Shown piece after piece: positions 17,268 through 25,399 of a stretch of 64,000 bases of DNA (the stretch's first letter is position 1; each line of letters starts with the position of its first letter). The DNA comes from Bin87 sp965115825. Its GTDB lineage: Bacteria > Chloroflexota > Dehalococcoidia > Lucifugimonadales > UBA3495. The notes beneath the pieces are model-generated. The model did no database searches and was not told the DNA's origin. It saw nothing but the letters and a program-made list of their open reading frames with translations. The stretch is from positions 558,001-622,000 of the forward strand of contig OZ220464.1 of the NCBI GenBank assembly GCA_965115825.1. The letters run 5' to 3'. Made by a program: the position numbers and the translations under genes.

Positions 17268-18059
17268 ATGGCCCGCCTGGATGGAAAAGTCGCCCTCATT
17301 ACCGGTGCCGCCGGCGGAATCGGGCAAGCCGCCGCGCGCCTGTTCGCCAACGAAGGCGCCCGCCTCACCCTCGTTGACCTCAACGAAGCCGCCCTCCACG
17401 ACGCCGTTCAGTCAATCGGCCCCGACCGAGCCGGCTACGTCGTCGCCGACGTCACCCAACCCGAACCCTCCCAAGCTTACGTCAACGCCGCCGTAGAGCG
17501 TTGGGGCTGCATCGACGCCTTCCTTGCCAACGCCGGCATCGAAGGCGCCGTCGCCCCCATACCCGACTATCCCATCTCAGTCTTTGACCGCGTAATGGCC
17601 GTCAACGTGCGCGGCGTGTGGCTCGGCCTCAAATACGTCATGCCCGTAATGCGCGACCACGGCGGCGGCAGCATCGTCATCACATCCTCCACCGCCGGCA
17701 TCGGCGGCAGCCTCGACCTCTCCGCCTACACCACCAGCAAGCACGCCGTCATCGGCATGATGCGCACCGCCTCCTTGGAAGGCGCCCCCATGGGCATCCG
17801 CGTCAACACCGTCAACCCTGCCCCCATCGAAACCCGCATGATGCGCTCCATCGAAGAAATGCGCGTTGCCTCCCTCGACGACGGCAACCTCACCACCGAC
17901 CGGCTGAAACGCGCCACCGCCGAACGCATCCCCCTGCAACGCTACGGCGACCCTACGGAAGTCGCCCGCCTCATGCTCTTCCTCGCCAGCGACGATAGCA
18001 GCTTCTGCACCGGCGGCGTGTACATGGTGGACGGCGGCCGTTCCGCCGGCAGCCGGTAG
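17268..18059 (+). CDS. SDR family oxidoreductase
   Basis: Classical short-chain dehydrogenase/reductase, 263 residues. The dinucleotide-binding TGAAGGIG is at residues 12-19, the NAG motif at 88-90, the catalytic Ser in ITSSTAG near 140 and the YTTSK active site at 154-158. The Asp in TLVDLNE at the end of beta-2 favours NAD over NADP. AAAGGAGATG precedes the ATG. Substrate cannot be inferred. Confidence 0.9.
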   Translation: MARLDGKVALITGAAGGIGQAAARLFANEGARLTLVDLNEAALHDAVQSIGPDRAGYVVADVTQPEPSQAYVNAAVERWGCIDAFLANAGIEGAVAPIPDYPISVFDRVMAVNVRGVWLGLKYVMPVMRDHGGGSIVITSSTAGIGGSLDLSAYTTSKHAVIGMMRTASLEGAPMGIRVNTVNPAPIETRMMRSIEEMRVASLDDGNLTTDRLKRATAERIPLQRYGDPTEVARLMLFLASDDSSFCTGGVYMVDGGRSAGSR

Positions 18060-18066
18060 CCTCGGC

Positions 18067-18095
18067 TTGCCCGCCGCCACGCCCAATGCTACACT
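18067..18095 (+). promoter_or_regulatory. promoter giving a near-leaderless cca transcript
   Basis: TTGCCC (18067-18072), a 17-base spacer and TACACT (18090-18095), with TGC directly before the -10. The predicted start site is only about six bases before the ATG at 18108, and no ribosome site is visible, so the mRNA may be nearly leaderless. Confidence 0.5.
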
Positions 18096-18107
18096 TCCCT
18101 ACCCCCC

Positions 18108-19427
18108 ATGTCGTACTTCGCAAACCCGATGCCGACACCGCCCGACGCCCCTTGCCTCGACGCTTTTCTGAACGCCAACCCCCTATGGCAAACCGTGTGC
18201 GAGCAAGTGCGTCGCTTGGCCCTGCACGCCGGCGTAGCCGCTTACCTGGTAGGCGGCCCCGTGCGCGACCACCTCTTGGGCGCGCCGGTCAAAGACCTGG
18301 ACATCGCCGTAGTGGGCAGCGCTCCCTCCCTGGCCCGCAGTCTGGCCGATGCCTTGGGCGGACGCCTGACTGTCCACCCCAGGTTCAGAACCGCAGCGGT
18401 TCAGCTGCCCCACAGCCGCTTCTCCGTTGACCTGGTAACTGCCCGCCGCGAAACCTACTCCCATCCCGGCGCCCTCCCCGACGTAACCCCCGGAACCATC
18501 GCCGACGATTTGGCGCGCCGCGATTTCACCATCAACGCCATGGCCATCCCACTCTGCGGCGACGACCGCAACTTGGTTGACCCCCACCATGGCCGCGCCG
18601 ACCTGAACGCCGGCATCATCCGCGCCCTACGCCCTGACAGCTTCCACGAAGACCCCACGCGCATATTTCGCGCTGTCCGTTACGAGCAGCGATTCGGCTT
18701 TCGCATTGACCCCACTACCCTCGCCAACATCCGCTCGGCATTGGACGCCGGCGCTGTCGCCACTCTCTCCGGCCCCAGAATCGCCAGCGAGTTGGCCCGC
18801 ATCATCCGCGAGCCTGCCCCCTTGCCCGCCCTGCGCCGGGCAGCCGAACTCGGCGTGCTGGCCGCCGTTCATCCCGCCATGCCCGCCACGCAGCGCTGGG
18901 ACAAATTGGAAGGTTGGTCATCCCTGCCCCCCGGTATGCAGCCCCTGGGCCGCGAATGCCCCATGTCATGGGACGCCGCCCTGTTCTGGACGCTCACATC
19001 CGAGCAAGTGGCGTCATTGGGGCTGAAAGACCCCGGCCGTGTCAGGCGCGCCCGCTACGTGGAAACCTTGCCGGATATTCTCCCCCAACTCTCCGCAGAC
19101 GGCTTGGCCCCCTCCGACGTCTGCGCCCTCCTGGATTACCCTCCCCTCGAACGAGACCCATTCTCCATAACCGCAGCCTTGACCGTAGCCTTGGCCTTTG
19201 CGGAACCCCGGGCCGCAGATCGCATCCGCCTCTACCTCACCGAATGGCGCGATATGCGTCCCCGTGTCGACGGCGCGCTCCTGCTCCAATCCGGCATCCC
19301 CCCCGGCCCCGCCGTCGGCCAGGCCCTGCGCTCCCTGCGCAAAGCCATCCTCGACGGCCAAACCCACAGCATCGAGGACGAACTGCGCCTGGCCCAACAA
19401 TGGACCTCCCAATCCCAAATGGACTGA
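18108..19427 (+). CDS. tRNA nucleotidyltransferase / poly(A) polymerase family (CCA-adding type)
   Basis: Class II nucleotidyltransferase, 439 residues. The head domain carries YLVGGPVRDHLLG, then the metal-binding DLDIAVVG and the nucleotide-recognition DDLARRDFTINAMAIPL near residue 135. The RNA-binding part follows with DPTRIFRAVRYEQRFGFRI. The C-terminal region lacks an obvious HD-domain metal motif. The family includes CCA-adding enzymes and poly(A) polymerases; the CCA role is the default inference. Confidence 0.87.
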   Translation: MSYFANPMPTPPDAPCLDAFLNANPLWQTVCEQVRRLALHAGVAAYLVGGPVRDHLLGAPVKDLDIAVVGSAPSLARSLADALGGRLTVHPRFRTAAVQLPHSRFSVDLVTARRETYSHPGALPDVTPGTIADDLARRDFTINAMAIPLCGDDRNLVDPHHGRADLNAGIIRALRPDSFHEDPTRIFRAVRYEQRFGFRIDPTTLANIRSALDAGAVATLSGPRIASELARIIREPAPLPALRRAAELGVLAAVHPAMPATQRWDKLEGWSSLPPGMQPLGRECPMSWDAALFWTLTSEQVASLGLKDPGRVRRARYVETLPDILPQLSADGLAPSDVCALLDYPPLERDPFSITAALTVALAFAEPRAADRIRLYLTEWRDMRPRVDGALLLQSGIPPGPAVGQALRSLRKAILDGQTHSIEDELRLAQQWTSQSQMD

Positions 19428-19472
19428 TCCCATATCGCCCACGCCTCCGTCAGCGGTAAGTCAGGTTGTAAA

Positions 19473-19706
19473 GTGGCAACTGCATTCCCCATACCCGCCC
19501 CCGTTTTCTGCGTCGTCTGCGGCGAAGAACTGGACGGCCCCCATCGTTCCACCTGCCAGATGTGCGGCGGCCCCTTCCATCAGCCCTGGCTCCCCCACAG
19601 CGACTCGCCCCGCTGTGGCCGCATCGCCAGCCACGACGAAACCCTCGCCCTGGTTTTCCTGTGCCGCGATTGCTTCCACCGCCGCCATCCATCCAATCAA
19701 CATTAA
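19473..19706 (+). CDS. small zinc-ribbon-like protein
   Basis: 77 residues from a GTG start. Cysteine pairs are spaced as zinc ligands: CVVCGEE, CQMCGGPF, then a single C in PRCGR and CRDC near the C-terminus, with several nearby histidines. No membrane segment. It lies between cca and the dehydrogenase, all in one direction. Function unknown; a zinc-binding adaptor is plausible. Confidence 0.6.
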   Translation: MATAFPIPAPVFCVVCGEELDGPHRSTCQMCGGPFHQPWLPHSDSPRCGRIASHDETLALVFLCRDCFHRRHPSNQH

Positions 19707-19737
19707 AGAGCCTCACTACTAAGGAGCGTCACTACCG

Positions 19738-20775
19738 ATGAAAGCCGTCTATATCGAAGCCCACGGCAGCGCCGACGTCCTGCAATACGGCGACCGCCCC
19801 GACCCGACGCCAGGCCCTGGCGACGTCGTAGTGCGCGTGCGGGCCAGCGCCCTGAACCGCCTGGACATATTCACCCGCGAAGGCCAACGCGGCTTGGAGC
19901 GCCAGTTTCCTCCCCCGCTGATCCTCGGCGGCGACACCGCCGGCGAGGTCGCCGACGTCGGCTCCGCCGTAACCACCCTCCGCGTCGGCGACCCCGTAGT
20001 CGTCAACCCCCGGCTGGCCTGCGGCGTCTGCCAGTGGTGCGGCTCCGGACGGGACGAGCTATGCCGGCGCAGTCGTTTCTTGGGCACTGCCCTGGATGGC
20101 AGCTACTCCGAACTCGTCGCAGTCCCCGAAGTCAACGCCTCCCGCCTCGACCACGACGTCTCCTTTGCCGACGCTGCCGCCGTGCCCACCACCTACCTCC
20201 CGGTATGGAACATGGCGGTACGACGCGCAGCCTTGCAGCCTTGGGAAACCGCCCTCGTCTTCTCCGCCTCCGCCGGCGTCGGCGCCGCCGCCATCCAGGT
20301 CTTCAAAAACGTAGTGGGTGCCACCGTCATCGCCACCACCAGCACCCCGGCAAAAGCGGAACTCGCCCGCAGCCTCGGCGCGGATTACGTCATCAACTAC
20401 AACGAGGAAGACACCACTCAGCGCGTTCGGGAAATCACCGGCGGCGCCGGAGTCGACCTCCTGGTCGACCACGTCGGCGCCGACGTATGGAGCCACGGCT
20501 TCCGCTCCCTGCGCGCCGGCGGCCGCTACTGCATCTGCGGCGCCACCAGCGGCCTCCGCGCCGAACTCCACCTCGGCCTGCTCTTCAGCCGCCAAATCGA
20601 AGTATTCGGCGGCTACATGGGTTCCCGTGAAGACATGCGCCAGATTGTCGCCTGCCTGAACCGCCGCATAATCAAGCCTGCCATCCATCACACCTACCCC
20701 CTGGCCAACGCCGCCGACGCCCACCGTGATATGGAAGCCGCCAACTTCTTCGGCAAACTGCTGCTGCAGCCGTAA
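19738..20775 (+). CDS. zinc-type medium-chain dehydrogenase/reductase
   Basis: 345-residue medium-chain dehydrogenase/reductase related to alcohol dehydrogenases and quinone oxidoreductases. A structural-zinc lobe CGVCQWCGSGRDELC carries four cysteines (about residues 93-107). The Rossmann region is SASAGVGAAAIQVFKN, followed by TTSTPAKAELARSLGADYVI. Catalytic-zinc ligands are less clear. AAGGAG stands ahead of the ATG. Substrate cannot be inferred from neighbours. Confidence 0.87.
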   Translation: MKAVYIEAHGSADVLQYGDRPDPTPGPGDVVVRVRASALNRLDIFTREGQRGLERQFPPPLILGGDTAGEVADVGSAVTTLRVGDPVVVNPRLACGVCQWCGSGRDELCRRSRFLGTALDGSYSELVAVPEVNASRLDHDVSFADAAAVPTTYLPVWNMAVRRAALQPWETALVFSASAGVGAAAIQVFKNVVGATVIATTSTPAKAELARSLGADYVINYNEEDTTQRVREITGGAGVDLLVDHVGADVWSHGFRSLRAGGRYCICGATSGLRAELHLGLLFSRQIEVFGGYMGSREDMRQIVACLNRRIIKPAIHHTYPLANAADAHRDMEAANFFGKLLLQP

Positions 20776-20840
20776 TGCCAACCCCGCCGGCTGTATGCTA
20801 AACTACCCCCGTCTCATAACAACAACCGAGGAGCGCCTGT

Positions 20841-21109
20841 ATGCCCCCCCGTTTTTGCTCGGTAAATCGCCGATAACCGCCGTAAAACGCCTGCTGACGG
20901 TAGCAGCGGCATCGGCCGCCTTGGCAATCCTGGCCTGCGCCAGCGCCGCCCCCTCCGAGTGTGTCAAGGCCGCCGAAGACGCCGGCCTCCCGGAAAACGT
21001 TATCTAGCAGCTCAAAAACCCCGGCGACCTCAACGCAATCGAGCGTGTCGCCCTGCGCGAGGTACTCAAAAAAGCCGGCCTCGACGACCTCTGCAACCAA
21101 ATCAACTAA
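20841..21109 (+). pseudogene. lipoprotein-like gene with frame slip and amber stop
   Basis: A good ribosome site (GAGGAG) precedes ATG 20841-20843, but a run of seven Cs shifts that frame into an early stop. One extra C would restore a frame encoding a signal peptide with lipobox ILAC, then APSECVKAAEDAGLPENVI. That frame meets a TAG at 21005-21007 and then reads 33 further codons (QLKNPGDLNAIERVALREVL and onward) to TAA 21107-21109. Coding-like sequence on both sides of the TAG argues for recent decay or a sequencing error. An extended -10, TGCTAAACT, lies at 20796-20804. Confidence 0.55.
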
Positions 21110-21121
21110 CGGAGGCCCGCC

Positions 21122-21403
21122 ATGATTCTTGCAATCATCATCGCGGGAATTCTCCTGCTGCTGTTGCTGCCGCTGATCTGGCGATTCATCACCGCCGCGC
21201 TCCAAGGGGAAATCGATTTCGACATCGGCGCCGCTTACGGCAGCATCCTGAACCCCTTGCGAGTCCTCTCATTGGCCGTCTTCCTCTGGTACGCCATAAA
21301 GTTGAGCTGGACTGCGCTCAAATGGCTGTTCACCCGGCGCCGGCCCAAATCGGAGAGGAAGCAGCGGCAGGACGAAGAGCCGCCGTTCAACCGGGAAGCG
21401 TAA
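21122..21403 (+). CDS. small membrane protein, unassigned
   Basis: 93 residues: an N-terminal hydrophobic helix (ILAIIIAGILLLLLLPLIW), a second around residues 48-68 (VLSLAVFLWYAIKLSWTALK) and a basic then acidic tail. CGGAGG precedes the ATG by six bases. It lies 12 bases after the broken lipoprotein gene and ends exactly where the convergent proS stop begins. I do not recognise the family. Confidence 0.65.
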   Translation: MILAIIIAGILLLLLLPLIWRFITAALQGEIDFDIGAAYGSILNPLRVLSLAVFLWYAIKLSWTALKWLFTRRRPKSERKQRQDEEPPFNREA

Positions 21404-23107
21404 CTACCCCGTCTCCAACATCCTCCGCACTGCCTCCACCACATCGCCCAAAGCCACCATCTCCGCCTCATCCGCCGTCCGCGCCCGCACCTCCACCGCA
21501 GACTGCCGCAGATTCCGCGGGCTGACCACCAGACGCACCGGCAGCCCAATCAGGTCGGCGTCGTTGAACTTGACCCCGGCCGCCGCCTCGGTGCGGTCAT
21601 CAAACAGCGTTTCCACGCCGGCCTCCCACAGCCGCTTATACAGCCCCTCGGCCGCCTCGGCCACCGCCGCGTCGGCCATATTCAACCCCACCAAATGCGC
21701 TTGATATGGCGCAATAGGCGACGGAAACACAATCCCCCGCTCATCGTGGTTCTGCTCAATGGCCGCGGCCAGTATCCGGCTCACCCCAATGCCGTAACAC
21801 CCCATCGTGATGGGTTGCTGCCGTCCCTCCGTATCCAGGTAGTGCGCCCCTAGCGTCTCACTGAAGAAAGTCCCCAGCTTGAAAATATGGCCCACCTCCA
21901 CGCCGCGCGTAGCCTCCAGCGTCGCCCCGCATCGCGTGCATCGCTGCCCCGGCTGAGCCTGCGCAATGTCAGCGACCAGATCGGCGTCAAAATCCCGCGG
22001 ATAATTCGCGTTGCGGTAGTGCGTATCCGGCTTGTTTGCCCCCACCGCAAAATTGCCGCCGCTGCTGATGGAAGGGTCCGCAACCCGGCGCATATTGGTG
22101 ATGCCAATAGCCGACGCCGAGCCGGCCACCAGCCCCGCCGCCGCTGCCTCATCATCATCCGCCAGACGCAGCTCATTGCAGTGCAATGCGTTCTTCAGCT
22201 TAATCTCGTTCACCTCCAGGTCGCCCCGGATGGTTACGAACACAACCTCCCCGTCCGCTGCATAGAACACGGCCTTCAGCGTTTGCGCTTCAGGCACGCC
22301 CAAAAACTCGGCAAGGCCGGCGATGGTCTTGATGCCGGGCGTGCTCACTTCTTCCAGCGGCAGCGGTTCCGGCTTCTCCTGGTCCGGATAAACGCCTTCC
22401 GCCTTTTCCGCATTCGCGGCGTAGTCGCAGCCCGAACACGCGATTACCGTATCCTCCCCCGTATCGGTAGGCAGCAGAAACTCATGGGAATCCTTCCCCC
22501 CGATGGCCCCGCTGTCCGCCTCCGCCATCACTACCGGAATGCTGCACCGTCGGAACACGTTCCGGTATGCCTGAGCCATAGCGTCATAGGAATCGTCCAG
22601 CCCCGCATCGTCAGCGTCGAAAGAATAAGCGTCCTTCATCGTGAACTCGCGGACGCGCACCAGGCCGGCCCGAGGACGCGGCTCATCGCGGAACTTGGTC
22701 TGCATCTGGTACAGAATCACCGGCAGATCCCGGTAGCTCTGCACATTCCCCTTGACTATGTTGGTTACCACTTCCTCGTGAGTAGGCGCCAGCGCCAGCG
22801 GACGGCCCCGGCGGTCTTCCAGCGAAAACAGAGTGTCGCCAAAAGCCGCCGCGCGTCCCGTCTGCTCCCACAGCTCCATCGGTTGCAGCGCCGGCATCCG
22901 CAGCTCCTGGCCGCCGGCCGCATCCATCTCCTCGCGAACGATTTGCTCAATCTTCCGCAACGACCTCCACGCCAGCGGCAGGTAGTTATACACGCCCGCA
23001 GCCACCTGCTGAATGAGGCCCGCCCGCAGCATCAGCCGATGCCCGGCCGTTTCCGCCTCAGGCGGATCGTCGCGCAGAGTGCGGGTAACCAGTCGAGATA
23101 TACGCAT
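21404..23107 (-). CDS. proS: prolyl-tRNA synthetase
   Basis: Class II aminoacyl-tRNA synthetase charging tRNA-Pro, 567 residues, the usual length of the bacterial type. Motif 2 region TKFRDEPRPRAGLVRVREFT and the preceding APTHEEVVTNIVKG are canonical. The editing (INS/YbaK-like) insertion spans about residues 230-380, with GVPEAQTLKAVFY and CNELRLADD. The anticodon-binding domain is C-terminal. GGGAGGAAG lies ahead of the ATG and overlaps the end of the decayed toxin gene, so proS lies directly downstream of the FitAB-like locus. Confidence 0.95.
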   Translation of the reverse strand: MRISRLVTRTLRDDPPEAETAGHRLMLRAGLIQQVAAGVYNYLPLAWRSLRKIEQIVREEMDAAGGQELRMPALQPMELWEQTGRAAAFGDTLFSLEDRRGRPLALAPTHEEVVTNIVKGNVQSYRDLPVILYQMQTKFRDEPRPRAGLVRVREFTMKDAYSFDADDAGLDDSYDAMAQAYRNVFRRCSIPVVMAEADSGAIGGKDSHEFLLPTDTGEDTVIACSGCDYAANAEKAEGVYPDQEKPEPLPLEEVSTPGIKTIAGLAEFLGVPEAQTLKAVFYAADGEVVFVTIRGDLEVNEIKLKNALHCNELRLADDDEAAAAGLVAGSASAIGITNMRRVADPSISSGGNFAVGANKPDTHYRNANYPRDFDADLVADIAQAQPGQRCTRCGATLEATRGVEVGHIFKLGTFFSETLGAHYLDTEGRQQPITMGCYGIGVSRILAAAIEQNHDERGIVFPSPIAPYQAHLVGLNMADAAVAEAAEGLYKRLWEAGVETLFDDRTEAAAGVKFNDADLIGLPVRLVVSPRNLRQSAVEVRARTADEAEMVALGDVVEAVRRMLETG

Positions 23108-23110
23108 AAG

Positions 23111-23725
23111 TCAGACGCTTCCTCCCGTTGACCAAAGGTTAACCAATTCTACACCGCAATCGGTGAAGTGCCGCACATTCCGTGCAGCCGCTGTCATCCC
23201 CAGAGACAAAGCGATTGCGGCAATTTGTGTGTCATACTGCCCAACGACATGGCCCGTAGCGCGGCGTTAAGCAGCAATCACGGCATAGGCCGAGGCCGCC
23301 GCGCTGTCAAAAGACAGTACCCGACCGCCGAATTCAATCTCCGGCAGGTCGTCAACCTCCCGCGACAGCCGACAGCGACGCCGGCCTTCCGTCATGATAG
23401 CGATTCCATTACGCAGTTCCATCTCAATTATAGCCGCAACGAACGTCCCTTCCAACGCCTGACGACACCGCCAATCCCCCACTGCCGCCTGCGGACGATA
23501 GTCCATCAGCCCCCACGCCTGACGACACCACCAATCCCCCACTGCCGCCCGCGGACGGTAGTCCATCAGCTCCCACGCCTGACGACACCGCCAATCCCCC
23601 ACTGCCGCCCGCGGACGGTAGTCCATCAGCTCCCACGCCTGACGACACCGCCAATCCCCCACTGCCGCCCGCGGACGATAGTCCATCAGCCCCAGCGCTG
23701 CGTCGGTGTGAGGTATCGTCGCCAT
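23111..23725 (-). pseudogene. degenerate FitB/VapC-like PIN toxin gene
   Basis: The body matches FitB-type PIN ribonucleases: AAIIEMELRNGIAIM (normally the xAExxxGI helix), FGGRVLSFDSAAASAYAVIA, and, after an in-frame TAA, RRATGHVVGQYDTQIAAIA followed by a typical C-terminus. At the N-terminus the catalytic DTN is replaced by HTD (PHTDAALGLM). Between them, 20 codons (DYRPRAAVGDWRCRQA region) occur four times in tandem. Lost first Asp, internal expansion and premature stop all indicate an inactive toxin. The antitoxin-like gene overlaps it upstream. Confidence 0.75.
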
Positions 23726-23981
23726 CGTCTTCCCCGAACACAAACTGCATCGGCTCCCCGGAATCCCGCGACGGCAGAATAACTTCTATGCCCAGCCGTT
23801 TGAACCTCTCATGGATGACCCTGCCAACCTTCTCCGGCCTAGGCGGCATCCCCCGATTCTTCAGCGCAAAGTTCAGCGCCCTGCGCCCCTCCTCCTCAAT
23901 CGTGCAGTCGTTGGCCAGCGCGCGGATACGCAGCTCATCGGCCGCCTCCGCATCAAGCCCCTCTATCCTTATGCCAACCAT
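23424..23981 (-). CDS. FitA-like ribbon-helix-helix antitoxin with repeat-extended C-terminus
   Basis: The N-terminal 80 residues match FitA-type antitoxins: MVGIRIEGLDAEAADELRIR forms the ribbon-helix-helix strand and helix, followed by ANDCTIEEEGRRALNFAL. I place the start at this methionine because GGAGGGGG precedes it; a longer upstream opening lacks support. The stop has been displaced: the frame runs through the four 60-bp repeats of the overlapping toxin remnant, adding Gly/Ser-rich units (GADGLSSAGGSGGLAVSSGV). FitA partners are usually about 80 residues, so the tail is probably acquired. DNA binding may persist. Confidence 0.65.
   Translation of the reverse strand: MVGIRIEGLDAEAADELRIRALANDCTIEEEGRRALNFALKNRGMPPRPEKVGRVIHERFKRLGIEVILPSRDSGEPMQFVFGEDDGDDTSHRRSAGADGLSSAGGSGGLAVSSGVGADGLPSAGGSGGLAVSSGVGADGLPSAGGSGGLVVSSGVGADGLSSAGGSGGLAVSSGVGRDVRCGYN
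23457..23696. repeat. four-copy 60-bp tandem repeat in fitB
   Basis: Four units of exactly 60 bp with only a few mismatches between copies. The length is a multiple of three, so both overlapping frames stay open. The unit corresponds to a segment of the PIN-toxin N-terminus, so it arose by internal amplification of the gene. Confidence 0.9.
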
Positions 23982-24083
23982 CACGCCCCCTCCGTCCGCA
24001 GAATTGCACCATTCTAACACGGCCGAATCTGCAACTATCGTCCCCACCCATGCCTCTCCTTCCAATCGTCTCCTATCAGCCCT

Positions 24084-25337
24084 TCACCCCATCGCGTTCA
24101 CATTCGCCATCCCCAGCCGAAACTGCCCCAGGTTGTCATAGCCGCTGGTATTGACCATAAAGTGCTGCGCCGCCGCGTTGATGTCCCGCATACATCTCTG
24201 CAAGACCCGGTCATTGTAAATAGCGTTGCCGCCCCCATAGCGAAAAGCCATGGTCGCCACCTGGCACGCCACATCGGTCGCATACACGCAGGCGCCCCGC
24301 AGACGCAGCTGCCGCTCCAAATCCGGACGCACCCCCCGCAGGCAGAACTCCCAGGCCTCCGCCAGCGCTTCCCGACACAGCGCCCGCGCCGCCCGCAGTT
24401 GCTGGTCGCCCTTGCCCAAATCATGCTGCAACGCCCCCCGTTGCGCAATGGGCGACGTCAGATAGCCCCGCTGATAAGAACCCGCCTGCAACGCAATCTC
24501 ATCCAGCGCCCGGCGCGCCACCCCCAGCGCAAAAGCGGCATGGTCCATAGTCACAAAACCCGGACGACCCAGCCAGAACAGCGGCCCGCCCCGTTGCGGG
24601 TCAGTGGACAGCAAGTCAAAAGCCATCTCCTCCGGCACAAAGTAATCCGTAAGCGCGAAATCGCGGCTCCCCGTGCCTTTCAAACCCATCACCTGCCAGT
24701 TGTCAATAAACTGCGCATCCTCAACCGGGCAGGCCATAATCATATGTTCCGGCCCCGGCTCGTCGTCCCGCACAATGCGAAAGCCCGCCAGCAGCCACGA
24801 CGAGTGCGCCGACCCGCTGGCAAACGGCCACCGTCCGCTGACCCGCCAGCCACCGGCCGCCGGCGTCGCCAGACCCCGCGGTATCACCGCCCCTGAAGCA
24901 ATAGGAACCCGACCGCCGCCGAAAATCCGCGCCACGCCGGCCTCCGGCAGAAAAGCGCCCCCCCACGCCGTGCTCGTGCTGTTGATGAACGCGCACCAAC
25001 CCGCCGACGGATTAATGTAAGCAAGTTCGTCGCACAACTCCAAATACAGCTGCGGATCAACTTCCGGCCCGCCCAACTCTCGCGGCGTTTTCAGCGACAG
25101 CAGACCCTCCCGATACATAGCCGCCACCGATGGCCAGGCCAGCGTCTCCCCGGCATCGTTGGCCTCCGCATCTCCCTCTAAAATGGGACGAACGCGGGCA
25201 ATCGCGTCCAGCAAATGCCGACGCAAGGCCTCCCCCTCGGCCGGCAGCGCCGGTATGCCCCCCGCTTCCAGCCCGGCCACATCGCCGGGCGCGACCGCAT
25301 CCGTATCAATCTCAGCCGTGGCAACGCTTGCAATCAT
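24084..25337 (-). CDS. acyl-CoA dehydrogenase-fold flavoprotein (monooxygenase-like)
   Basis: 417 residues with the acyl-CoA dehydrogenase fold. The sequence YINPSAGWCAFINSTSTAWG and GGWRVSGRWPFASGSAHSSW resembles two-component flavin hydroxylases of the HsaA/DszC type rather than beta-oxidation dehydrogenases, and the usual catalytic Glu region is not evident. ARRALDEIALQAGSYQRG and the C-terminal helical bundle fit. It lies 62 bases downstream of ispG on the same strand. No flavin reductase partner is visible nearby. Substrate unknown. Confidence 0.75.
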   Translation of the reverse strand: MIASVATAEIDTDAVAPGDVAGLEAGGIPALPAEGEALRRHLLDAIARVRPILEGDAEANDAGETLAWPSVAAMYREGLLSLKTPRELGGPEVDPQLYLELCDELAYINPSAGWCAFINSTSTAWGGAFLPEAGVARIFGGGRVPIASGAVIPRGLATPAAGGWRVSGRWPFASGSAHSSWLLAGFRIVRDDEPGPEHMIMACPVEDAQFIDNWQVMGLKGTGSRDFALTDYFVPEEMAFDLLSTDPQRGGPLFWLGRPGFVTMDHAAFALGVARRALDEIALQAGSYQRGYLTSPIAQRGALQHDLGKGDQQLRAARALCREALAEAWEFCLRGVRPDLERQLRLRGACVYATDVACQVATMAFRYGGGNAIYNDRVLQRCMRDINAAAQHFMVNTSGYDNLGQFRLGMANVNAMG

Positions 25338-25399
25338 GCAGTTCCCTCGCTGTATGCCCCTGTCATATATGCCCGCGTCCCGATTCTATAAATCGCCCG

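Noticed and set aside
23143..23150. TAGAAT as a proS -10 promoter element
   Set aside because: It is part of the decayed toxin coding sequence (codons for GVELVN) and lacks a -35.
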